DNA of 64,000 bases from Seminavis robusta. Taxonomy: Eukaryota > Bacillariophyta > Bacillariophyceae > Naviculales > Naviculaceae. The stretch is taken from contig CAICTM010000090.1 of the NCBI GenBank assembly GCA_903772945.1, forward strand, positions 1-64,000, given 5' to 3'. The number at the start of each line of letters is the position of its first letter. The stretch's first letter is position 1. The position numbers and the translations under genes were made by a program. The notes beneath the pieces are model-generated. The model had not been told where the DNA came from, did no database searches, and was given only the letters and a program-made list of their open reading frames with translations. Shown here piece by piece: positions 51,324 to 61,399 of this stretch.

Positions 51324-52858
51324 ATGAGTCCCCGATTTCTTTGGCTCTTGGCCGTTACCACCACCACCTGTGCGGCCTTTCAATTGCCCACTACCAGCAC
51401 GCAGCTTCGACAACCACAGCAGCAACATGGTCGTCATCATGATGCTGCTCCACTCTCCATGATTCGAAAGTCCAAAAAGGGATCCAGTAAATCCAAGAAA
51501 CGCACCAGCAGTGGAGGAGGCTTTGGATCTTCTTCTTCGACTTCCACAGCCACTGCTGCTACCGGTACAACCACTGCCGGGAGTCCTCCTGCATGGGCGT
51601 CTCGATTTCCCTTTGCGGGAACGGTCCGACCGGGTGCGCAAACCCCGCAAAAGATTGTTGTGGACGAATCGATTGTCAAACCCGACTATGCGTTAGATGG
51701 ACGTCCCAAAAATGCCCGACCCATGCTCCCCTGGGTCATTGAAGTCAAGACCGAAGCCGAAATTGAAAAGATGAGGGCTGCCGGACGATTGGCACGAAAA
51801 GCACTCGATCTGGCAGGACGAGCTGTCAAGCCGGGTGTGACGACCCAGGAAATTGATGAAATCGTTCATCAATGTACCATTGATGTAAGTAGTTCAAACA
51901 AAAAACAGAAATTGGAAAAAGGAAAAAGGAAGAATGAAAACTCGTTCTGTTGCACCCTTGTTGCTCACCTCTCATGATTGATTCCGTTATTCTACCCTTT
52001 CCAACCGAACCTACCAAACACAACAATCATCATCACCGTCGTCTTGCTCCATTGTTGACGCTGCATGTCATCTCGTCATCAACAACAAAACAGGCCGGAG
52101 CGTATCCGTCACCATTGAACTATCATGGCTTTCCATGTTCCTGTTGTACCAGTGTCAACGAAGTCATTTGTCATGGAATTCCAGATGATCGTCCCCTACA
52201 AGAAGGGGATATCATCAACCTCGATATCACCGTATACCTCAATGGATTCCATGGCGATTGCTCCGAAATGTTCTACGTCGGGAACGAGGCTGATGCCGAT
52301 GACGCTACTAAAAATCTACTACAGACCACGTACGATTGCTGGATTAAAGCTTGCAACTTTGTCCAACCCGGGAACGATTACAAGGACATTGGCGCCATTA
52401 TCGAAGATCACGTCGAAGAACGCGGATTTACCACCGTCCGCAACTTTTGCGGACACGGCATTGGATCCGTCTTTCACACCAACCCCAATATACTCCATTA
52501 TCGAAACAACGAACCCAACGGACGCATGGCACATGGACACACGTTTACCATTGAACCCATGATTTGCGAAGGATCCGCCAAGCCACTCAGTTGGCCCGAT
52601 GATTGGACCGCGACGACAGTCGATGGACGTCGATCGGCACAATTCGAACACACATTGCTTGTGACGTCCGATGGAGGCGTCGAAGCCTTGACGGGAAAAA
52701 CCGCCGACTCGCCGTTGCATTTCTGGGAACGCGAATCGGAGATTCATCGGGGCGCGTGGTTGGGAACGTCGCCCGCCGCCAAGGCCCGCATGGAAGAAAT
52801 CAATGCCGAATTATTGAAGCAAGAAGAAGAACCACAACCACAACAAGAACAACAGTAG
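51324..52858 (+). CDS. Type I methionine aminopeptidase, predicted plastid, two exons
   Basis: Exons 51324-51884 and 52094-52858, with a 209-nt intron (GTAAGTAG...AACAG). Product 441 residues. It removes the initiator methionine from nascent proteins. The leader [22 protein letters not shown] is a signal peptide with an ASAFAP-like site, then a Ser/Thr/Lys-rich transit-like region of ~80 residues. The catalytic domain has [15 protein letters not shown], the metal ligands in DITVY and [24 protein letters not shown], the TIEPMI glutamate and the FEHT glutamate, a complete pita-bread metal site. There is no N-terminal zinc-finger extension as in cytosolic MetAP1. Plastid location is inferred, matching N-terminal processing of plastid-made proteins. 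Confidence 0.92.
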
Positions 52859-53543
52859 TCAGCTGGCTACAGTACGTTAGATAGCTAGCCAGCCAGCCTT
52901 TTGTCAATATTATTACTATCGATAAAAAGTAGTGGATTGCTACTTTTTGGAACGTGTCTAAACGAACAATTACACTGGTTGTACATGTAGACAGAGGTGA
53001 AGATCTTAGTAGAAACACGGAAAAACCAGCACGCTTTCGTGCAGCTGGCAGCTCGAGCATTAGGAGACAGGAGTGTGGCTACTACGGTACCGACTGGTTG
53101 GGGTGAGTGCGTCTCGGGGGAGTCATGGGAGATTCCCATTATTGGATTTGTGGAATCTTGTTGGGAGCTTCCTTGGAGATACCAATGACGACATCCATCG
53201 AATCCTTGTACAGTCGTACTCTTTCCATGTTTGCATACTGCCAGCGCTCCGATATCGATCTAACTGGTCTCCAGTCCATCCATTTGCTACCAACTCGACA
53301 CCTATGTGAGCATTAAAAAAAAGTCAATCTACATTATTTTCATGTTTTTGTTTTCACTGAGCGACACTACTGGCGAGCTGCTCATCGTTGTTGTTGTTGT
53401 TTTGTGTATGAGCCAGTTCACCGTGTCAACTGCTTTCAATTTGATTCACAGGACAGGACAGTCAGTACGTTTGCGCCAATTTTAATGTCACGAGAAACAC
53501 AAATGCTGCAGCGATAGCCGTGCTCCACTAGCTCTAAAGCTAG
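52859..53543. other. Convergent 3' region
   Basis: 685 bp between the convergent aminopeptidase and desaturase genes. CTAGCTAGC words. No gene seen. Confidence 0.45.
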
Positions 53544-55101
53544 CTAGATACCGCCAGCATACACCATAATCTCTTGCAAGAGGGACTGGGGTTCGGAGAA
53601 CGAATGGATCATCTCCTTGTAGATTTGCCCGGGGCTTCCACACACATAGGGAATCTCGAATTCCTTGCAGGTTTGCTTTAGAATTCTTGTAATTTCAGGA
53701 TGGTGTGACATGTCAACCTTCGGGAACACTGTGTGCGACGAGAATGAACAGAACAGATGAGCGGAACCGTGTTGTTGGGAGACCATGGTTTCATTCCTGG
53801 TTAGGGGTCGTAGACTTACAATGGTGCACCGTGTGAAAGTTGAGCCAAAGATACAGGATTCCTTGATAAAAGTTCATGTCCACACTCCAATCAGCCGAGA
53901 CGTGCAATTGAGCCTCTCCCCAATCGCAGGACTTGTTTCGTGCTTGAACATTCTGCGTGTGCTCGGCATTGTGGTTCATTAGAGCCATCGTAAAGTAGTA
54001 GTTGCCCGTAATGGAATTGGTGCAAAACATGAGCAACAAACCGTAGAGACCCCAACGTGACCAAAAAAGATAGTGCCATAGGGGGAATAGGACCTTTCCA
54101 ATGCTGGGTACTTCTTGTCCTTGAATGAGCCAGGTCAGGTGAGCCGTGTAGTTCCCATAGGCGCCAAAACAAAGTATGATCGGCAGCATGGCGGGTGTAA
54201 TGTATTTTTGGACAAAGTTTCTTGGCCGAGTAGGATCAGTGACAAGGAATGGGTCCGTCCCTCGAAAGTGGTTGTCCCACGGCGTGTTGGTGTACATGTG
54301 ATGCTGAAGAAGGTGCTCACGGTACCAACCTTCACTAGAGAAACCAAGGGTATCCAAGGACAAAAGAGCCCATCCCCATTCTTTGTACTTGGGTTGGTGG
54401 ACCCAGTTGTGTCCAAAGGCACCCAGGAATGCACCCAGGATGCCCGTGACACCTGCCAGTAGAATCGATCCAGTGAGCCAGGTGGAGTACATGCCCGCCG
54501 CCCAGGACACAAATACTATCCAAAAGAGAATGACACATTCCCATGTGGGGCCACCATCCTTGTATCCAATTTCCTTCAAGTAATCCGCCACGCGCTGTCG
54601 CAAGACGGAATAAAAGGCATCATCCGCCATGAGCTTGGGGTGTTTATTGGCATCCAAATATCGGTCATGGTGGAGATTATCAGGACTTCCACCATTGCCG
54701 TTGGAAAACACCTTGTTCTTGGATTCTTCTTGGGATCGAGTAGGGCGGGAAGCAATGGTACTCTCAGACTGGTTGGGGTTGTTCTGCTTTTCTTCTAGCA
54801 CACTGCTCGGAACCAAATACTTGTTCAGGACCTTTCGGGCCTTTTTGTAGTCATGGTGGTGTGACTCAAAGACAAAGGTAGCATCTTCGAATCGATCGCG
54901 GGAGATTTCGAGAATCTGCTTTCCTCCTGGATGATTAAACTTGGATAAATCATACCACTGATTACCAATCCTCCAGTATTTCTTAGAGGGAGGGTAGAAG
55001 ACAACATTGGAGGACCATGTTGGTTCAGCCAAGGGGGCTTGCTGGTTGGGATTGGCCTCCTGTGACCGCTTCACAACGATCCCCTCTTCCTGTTGGGCCA
55101 T
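53544..55101 (-). CDS. Cytochrome-b5 fused fatty-acid/sphingolipid desaturase, two exons
   Basis: Exons 55101-53820 and 53728-53544. The 91-nt intron (GTAAGTCT...CACAG) splits the third histidine box; splicing gives HTVHHLFPKVDMSHHPEI. Product 488 residues. The N-terminal cytochrome b5 domain has HPGG (57-60) and a second haem His near 81-83. Four or more membrane helices follow, with histidine boxes HNWVH (231-235), HLLQHH (263-268) and HTVHH (423-427). The b5-fused 'front-end' family usually has Gln at the first position of box 3; here it is His, as in omega/methyl-end desaturases. The enzyme should introduce a double bond in a fatty acyl or sphingoid chain in the ER, using the fused b5 as electron donor. 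Regioselectivity cannot be inferred. A C9-methyltransferase-like gene lies ~6.3 kb away. Confidence 0.85.
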
Positions 55102-55551
55102 CTTGATCTGATCTTGACACTCAAATAGCCAACCTGGTTGTCACCACGCAGAAACTTACCCACGGCAGGACAGGGTTCTGATACCTCTAGCTACTATTAG
55201 TGAGGAGCGAGAGGAGAGTCAGAGCTTCTGCTTTTGTCGCCGTCGTCCTTTTGTGTTCAAAGGGCTTCTCTTCGATCATTTCGTGGGTCCAACGGACAGG
55301 CCATTGCCATGCCGATACCCTTGGACTGCTTGCTCTCCGTAAGTTCTCGGTTCTTTTCAGTGGTACAACTCGTAACATACCGGCCCTCTGCGTCAGCTTC
55401 GTTGCGATTCTTTGAATCTTCTAACGGGACTAAAATCAGATCAAAATTTCTTTTCAAGAAAAGAGAGATTCAAAGCTTTGAAAAGTAAATCTCTAAATCC
55501 TTGGGTGAACCCTTGCTAATAAGTAGACAACTGTAGCAGGCAAACCTATTC
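55102..55551. promoter_or_regulatory. Upstream region of the desaturase gene
   Basis: 450 bp up to the hAT copy's target duplication. No gene or named motif seen. Confidence 0.4.
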
Positions 55552-56432
55552 ATTCACGGCTTGGTTGGTATTTACTGTTTTTACTTACTGTGGCGAGGGG
55601 CCCAAAAGTAGCAGTAATTGCAGTTAATCAGTAATTACTCAGTAACAGTAATATAGGTCAGTAATCTAGCCTAGTGCCAATGGCAGTAAAAGTAAAGGAA
55701 TTACTGTTTACACAGGAATTACTGTAGTAATTTCAGGAACTGGCCTGAACAAGGGCCATGGAGGCCACCACAAACAAGTATTAGGGCAACATGAGTTGCT
55801 ATCCAGCTTCAGCAAAGGAAGCAATGAAGCTTCCTAGCCCTTCATTGCCCCATTGGAGGGTGTATTCTGCTTCTCAGCAATGGTTTTGGGGTTGAAGCCA
55901 CCAGGTGCGGATCCTCCATACCGCAATCCATAGATCCAAATCTCCACTCCTGCAGTTCAGCAGTAAAACAAAGGATAAAAGTTGTCCTTGTTGCCGTCGG
56001 TACGTATAGTTGCGATTGGCTTTTCTACTCTTAGTAGCTCCACACTCTTCGTTCACGGTTGAAACTCCTTGTGCTATTGGTATCAACGACTAGCGATAGC
56101 GGCCAATGCACCGTATGTCAGTTTGCCATACCGGTAGCTCCAAGAGATGCTACCCTGCTGCTAGTAAACACCAAACAAATAAGCAGGCTGAAAGAGTTGC
56201 TGCTGTTACGCGAGTGTCATCTCACCGCAGATGCTATCGGTAGGGCAGATCTATATTATATATACCGGGCAGACCCCGGTGATCTCTGAACACGTTTATT
56301 GTGGTGGTGGTTGGTTGGTTGGTTGGTTATCCTTAGGGTTAGAGTTTATCTAAAAACGAAGCCCCCTCTTGGGCCCCCACATTTTTTACACATTCTCTTT
56401 TATAGCAACCGATCCTGAATATTTTCCTCACA

Positions 56433-56745
56433 TTTGCACACCTCTAAACTCCCGTAAGCTACCACGCCACTTTCTCAGATGGAAAAATCTAACATCTCAC
56501 GTTACACATCTCTAACCTCTCGTAAGCTACCACGCCTCTTTCTCAGACGGAAAAATCTAACGTCTCACGTTGCACACCTCTAACCTCCCGTAAGCTACCA
56601 CACCACTTTCTAAAATGGAAAATCTAACGTCTCACGTTGCACACCTCTAAGGTCCAGTAAGCTACCACACCACTTTCTCAGATGGAAAAATCTAACGTCT
56701 CATGTTGCACACCTCTAAACTCCCGTAAGCTACCTCCTCAATCGT
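56433..56745. repeat. 68-bp tandem repeat, about 4.5 copies
   Basis: The word CGTAAGCTACC recurs at 56453, 56521, 56589, (56656) and 56724, that is every 67-68 bp. Units share GGAAAAATCTAAC and CTCACGTT. Lies inside the short hAT copy. Confidence 0.85.
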
Positions 56746-56754
56746 GCATGACTT

Positions 56755-57110
56755 ATATCGAAAACCGACCCTAATTTTGGGTCGGATTTAGGGACAGATT
56801 CCCCTTTAGGGTCGGGTTTCAAACGTCCCTAATTTAGGGATAGGTTTCGATTTAGGGGCGGGTTTGAAAACCGTCCCTAAATGGAAGCGGGACTGAGTGG
56901 TAAATACATTGAAATCCGACCCTAAATTAGGGTCGGGTTTCGAAACTGACCCTAAAATTACGGACGGATTCTGAAAAAACGTCCCTAATTTTGGGACGGG
57001 TTTCAATTTAGGGGCGGGTTTCAAAACCGACCCTATTGCTACATGGAATTAGGGTCGGGTTTCAAAGATTTAGGGTCGGATTTGGGTCGTATTTGAAACT
57101 CACCCACGAT
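56755..57110. repeat. TTAGGG-containing inverted-repeat array
   Basis: Irregular alternation of TTAGGG(T/A)CGG and its complement CC(G)ACCCTAA, forming short perfect palindromes such as CGACCCTAAATTAGGGTCG near 56926-56944. Contains the vertebrate/diatom-type telomeric hexamer repeatedly but not in head-to-tail order. Confidence 0.75.
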
Positions 57111-57519
57111 TGAGGGACGCTCCAGCCAAACTTCAACAATATTACTATGCCGGCCCATCTTTTAAGTCAGCTTGCCCGGTATATCTATTACACCTCCGGT
57201 ATCCTTTTTTGAATGATACCGATATGTACTAGTAGCTCCAAGACGTGCTACCCTGCTGCTAGAAAAAAGCCAGCAAAAATGCTGGCCGTGAGAGTTGATA
57301 CTGCAATGTACATGTACTGTACACCGTACGGTACCGGTACTACCGGAGTTCCGGAGTAATCCCCCGGAATCCTAGGAATTCCTGCTGGAATCGTGCATGC
57401 TCTTAATTCCGGTGACGTTTTACGGTTACCTTTCCGGTTGTTCTATAGAATTCCGGAATCGTACCATAAGTAGCCAGTAATCCGGAAGTCCGGCAGTAAT
57501 TACCGACCAAGATTCACGG

Positions 57520-58436
57520 AGGAACCCTCAGATTTTTCGTCAGGATGCTCAGCAACCGATCAACATGAAGGCAATGTGCTTATCTTCTGGTTCGATCATC
57601 AAGCCCATCTCCAGGATCAAAAACACCAGGTCCTGACAAACACATGTCTTGCGCTTGGCCCATCCAAATGACTCAACCATCTCCTGGACCAACACCAACC
57701 CTCTTATATCAGCAGTGAGCATATTGGTTCAGCGCCAGGAATGATGACAGCAACACTTTCCAATGCCAAAAATCCTGAGAAAACACTTGAAATTGCTTTT
57801 AAAACCTGGTCCCACGGCCCAATGCTACCGTAGGCTAACCCCCCTCAGAAACAATAGGGCAAACGTCTGGGCCTATACCGGTACGTGGTCTTTAAAACTG
57901 CTCCTACAGGACCAATGCTAAGTCGCAAAAACGTTGAGTCTTCCCTTGTACCGTACCGGTATCTACCGGTACTGGACTTGTTCTGTAATAGTCGTAGCCA
58001 CCGTACCTTTGCCCCCGTAATGGTCCTCAGTTTCTTGCTCCTGATCCCACAGAACCTAGTCCTGAATTTCGACTGTTCTTTGCTTAAGCCTGGCCCCGGC
58101 TGGCTTCCATAGATACTTTCCCTACTCTACACCCCCGTATCCGTACTGGTGCTGGTGGACTTGCTCGTAAGATTTGGCTGCTTCTTTGGTGATACCGTTA
58201 GCGCTGAGCCATGCCACAAGCTTGCAGAGTTACGCTACCGGTACAGTACGGTTGTCGTCACCAATCTTGATGAGAGTACCGCTTCAAAGATCCCTTCTTT
58301 TTTCTTTTTGGTATGGTACTGGTACCATACCATCGCTTCCGTTACCAGCACTATCTTTATCGAATGATGCCTTCCACTTCTTCTACTCTGCCTTCCTTTG
58401 TTCTTCCCTAACGCCTTAGTGGGTCGATCCTTCACA
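57520..58436. other. Intergenic, upstream of the unrecognised membrane-protein gene
   Basis: 917 bp. Clusters of (G)TACCGGTA(C) palindromes at 57870-57975 and 58230-58330. No gene supported. Confidence 0.45.
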
Positions 58437-60032
58437 ATGATGAGAGCAGCAACATTTTCTCTGTTTGTCTTGGCTTGCATCCACCTTGGATACATTCTGG
58501 GTCCCACTATGCTGCTGCCAACACGATATTGCGAGCTCTTTTTGGCATCGTCAATGCTGCTCAGTCTCTATGCTCATCGGTTCTTCTTTTCGAATACAGA
58601 CTGGCAAATTTACTGCATTTTTCTCCTTGTGCGCTGCTGCTCCCCGCATTCATATCCCGTGTCTCAGGTTCTTTACGGCCTTACATGGATTTGGAAGCTA
58701 TATCAATTGGCCACCTTCCAGCCACCCCAACGGGTAGCTCAACTAGGTTGGAGGAGAGTTCTGGCCGAATTCTCCGGTCCTCAGCTTTGGGTCAACGCTG
58801 CCACCTATTTGAGTGTTTCAACCACAAAGGTCCCGCAATGTCGTCGGAAATACTCTGTGGGCCAACTCGAATTGAAGCGTCCAACTTTTCGAAGTCGTCT
58901 GGCAGCCCTGCCGGCCCCGATTGTGGTTCCTGCTGTCGACTGGATTTACTGCTGGTACAACACTCCTTTGGTCAATACCCTCAAGTTTCTGACCATGGCG
59001 ACTTGTCCTCGAACCATGAATGACGCTACTCAACAACAACCTTGGGGTCCTTTTCGTGGAACAATCTACAGTGTTCAAAAGAATGACGCTGAAAGCGAGG
59101 AAATAGTAGAAACAATACACAACATGTTTTCGCCCAGGGAGCTTTATCCCAACATGAGGGCTTACTATGATTCAGCGAATGACAATGCTCTGCCTCATAC
59201 AATCCAATATCTTCGCCTGGAAAAAGAGAAGTGGGTAGTGCATGAAGGAGTAACCAAAACGAACCCGAACTACACTGAGCATCTTCAAGCCTTGGAGAGA
59301 GCCCGGTTCCTGCACGATTTTGCGGGCGTTCACCTGATTGTCCACATTTGGTTTGAAGATTATCTGGTCTGTGCCGATCACTGCTTGCATCCCGACGACG
59401 TCTTGCTGAGAAAGCATTTTGTCAATATGGGGAGTACAAGCGGATACCACGCCTCATTGGGTCCCCTGTCATTTGACCACGACTACAATGGGGTGGGACG
59501 GTACTTTCGCATACCGGAATCTTCCTCTTATCTTGAGGAATTCGATCTTTCGAAAACTCGACATCTCAATGCCAATGTCCTCGAGCACATGAAGGTCAAC
59601 ATAACCTACAATGCGCCAACGATTGAATCATGTCATGTCACTCAGCTGTACGGAGAGGCATTTCAGATGTTTGCAACGGATTTGCTAAAGGACTGTCAGA
59701 GTCAACTGCCATCGGATAAAGGCGACCACATCGCCGAGGGAAGATCCAACATGATTGCTGAAATCAATGAACGTCACAACACAGAAATTTCGACTATGGA
59801 AGACTTGTTGGTCAACCATTTGCTGCTGGTATTGCAACACAGCTTGGTCCACGAGGGAGCCGTATCACGTATGGGTTCGGTTGACCAAGGGAACTACCAA
59901 ACGGCCTTTCATCCCGACAATGGGTATCACTACACTCTGGAGAGTGTTCTAGGCAACAAGCTACACCATAGATCGGCCTTGGTCAAGACCTTTTTGCCAC
60001 CTTCTAAAATGGAGTACGGGATCCAGTGGTGA
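58437..60032 (+). CDS. Membrane-anchored protein of unknown function
   Basis: 531 residues from the first ATG at 58437 (a second ATG follows at once). Three hydrophobic segments in the first ~110 residues (LFVLACIHLGYILG, FLASSMLLSLYAH and IYCIFLLVRCC) suggest an N-terminal membrane anchor. The remaining ~400 residues are soluble-looking. The stretch ~295-360 is rich in His and Asp (HDFAGVHLIVHIWFEDYLV, ADHCLHPDD, SFDHDYNGVGRYF), and further His occur near the end, so metal binding is possible. I do not recognise the family. No intron is needed. The neighbours do not indicate a role. Confidence 0.65.
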   Translation: MMRAATFSLFVLACIHLGYILGPTMLLPTRYCELFLASSMLLSLYAHRFFFSNTDWQIYCIFLLVRCCSPHSYPVSQVLYGLTWIWKLYQLATFQPPQRVAQLGWRRVLAEFSGPQLWVNAATYLSVSTTKVPQCRRKYSVGQLELKRPTFRSRLAALPAPIVVPAVDWIYCWYNTPLVNTLKFLTMATCPRTMNDATQQQPWGPFRGTIYSVQKNDAESEEIVETIHNMFSPRELYPNMRAYYDSANDNALPHTIQYLRLEKEKWVVHEGVTKTNPNYTEHLQALERARFLHDFAGVHLIVHIWFEDYLVCADHCLHPDDVLLRKHFVNMGSTSGYHASLGPLSFDHDYNGVGRYFRIPESSSYLEEFDLSKTRHLNANVLEHMKVNITYNAPTIESCHVTQLYGEAFQMFATDLLKDCQSQLPSDKGDHIAEGRSNMIAEINERHNTEISTMEDLLVNHLLLVLQHSLVHEGAVSRMGSVDQGNYQTAFHPDNGYHYTLESVLGNKLHHRSALVKTFLPPSKMEYGIQW

Positions 60033-61399
60033 ATGCCCAATGGTCCATTTATTGGATGGTGCCAAAAACGGAACGACTGCGGCCTTGTGGATCCTACTTC
60101 TATTTGACGCTGCAGCGGGGGGTCCCAGCTAGCAAATCAGTGGGGAGCCTTCGGGGTACGTGCACTCAAGACTTGCCATTTCATTGCGTTGAAACCAAAC
60201 AAACGGGAAAGGCAGCGTGCTGGGATACCGCTACATAGCCGTAAAATCTCCGAGGCACATTGCCCAAGGAACCCGAAAGCACTGGTTGAAAGGCGTGGCG
60301 CTGGCATACAATAGAACCTGTACCAGGTACGACTGTACAGTCGTACCGTACCTTTACGGGTTAAAGGTAGGTACTGTACGGTCTCTATTATGAAATAGTC
60401 TAACTCAATTCAACTTTGAAAACTTAGATTGGTTGGACCCAAGCCTGCGAAGCCGCTTTAGACTCAGTCTCTTTGGAGGGTTGTTACGGTATCCGTGTTC
60501 ACACCTCACGGTTATGCTGCTAGCTCTGTTTGTGTCCATCAACCAGAGCTGTTTCCAGCACCAGAAGGCCTTTGAGTGATTTCCTAGTAGCTAGAGACTG
60601 GCGGCCAGCTAGTAGTATTGGACGGATGCTACATGGTTTGCTTACAGTATGGCTACATGCTACATGGCTTCTGCGCCCTGTTCTCTAGAGCTCCCAGGTT
60701 TTAAAGTACTTGCCAGCCTAGCCCCATGGGGGATTTGGCCAGTGCCTGCGAGGGAAACTGCCAGGACGGAGAGATTCCGGAGCCGGGTCCAAAGGCCAAG
60801 AGGAAAGCAGCATTTGGGTCGGGTAAACGGCAGCCAGCCAGTGAGAACAGCTGTGGGAACCAAGTTTCATCATTGCCAACGACTAGGCACATGTACTGTA
60901 CGACATGTGCCGGTTTGTCTGTCACCGTCGGGGAGTGCCGCGCTTATGCCTCTCACCATCGGCTACAAAATCTGTTCGTTGACCATCGACGTGTTGTACC
61001 AATGACAGCTTTGGCGGCAGGGCGTTGGACCCTTCTAAAAGAAATCCTTCGCCAGACCTGCTTGCTCTAAGCTTTGTGTCGTCAGTCAACTTCTACGTCA
61101 GGATCCTTCGTAGATTTCTACCATTGAACCAATGAATGGTGGTCGCGAAAAGCTATGATGAATCTGATAACGGTTGGCAGCAGGTAGGCTTGCTCTTCCA
61201 AAGCCACGAAATGCCGAAAAGGATATCTTCAGCACTAATTCAGTGGCCATCGGCATAGCATTTGGGTACAATTTTGTTGTGGCACGATACTACTCCTTGT
61301 CTGTTTGTGACCCCATACAAACAAATTGCCAACTCCGTTAGTCTTCATTATTTTTGGGTCTCTTGCTATTATCTTCCTTGTCTCCAACTGCAAAGCAAA
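60033..61399. other. 1.37-kb intergenic region
   Basis: No supported gene. A GTACCAGGTACGACTGTACAG-type palindrome cluster lies near 60320-60385. The next gene's frame is open upstream of its ATG but without a start. Confidence 0.45.

Larger units (their letters stand above)
55560..57511 (-). mobile_element. Non-autonomous hAT element (1,952 bp) related to 15117-19423
   Basis: Ends match the 18-bp TIR of the complete element with one mismatch each. Both sides carry ATTCACGG (55552-55559, 57512-57519), an 8-bp target duplication. Read on the minus strand, 57511-~57335 equals the left subterminal region of the complete element and ~55950-55560 equals its right end, including the last ~20 codons of the transposase in decayed form. 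The middle (~55950-57335) is unrelated to the transposase and contains two tandem arrays. So it has lost the coding core and could only move with enzyme supplied by the complete element. Confidence 0.9.

Noticed and set aside
60649-61005. 118-codon plus-strand frame in the intergenic region
   Set aside because: No start context, no recognisable motif, and overlapping frames of similar length occur on both strands.
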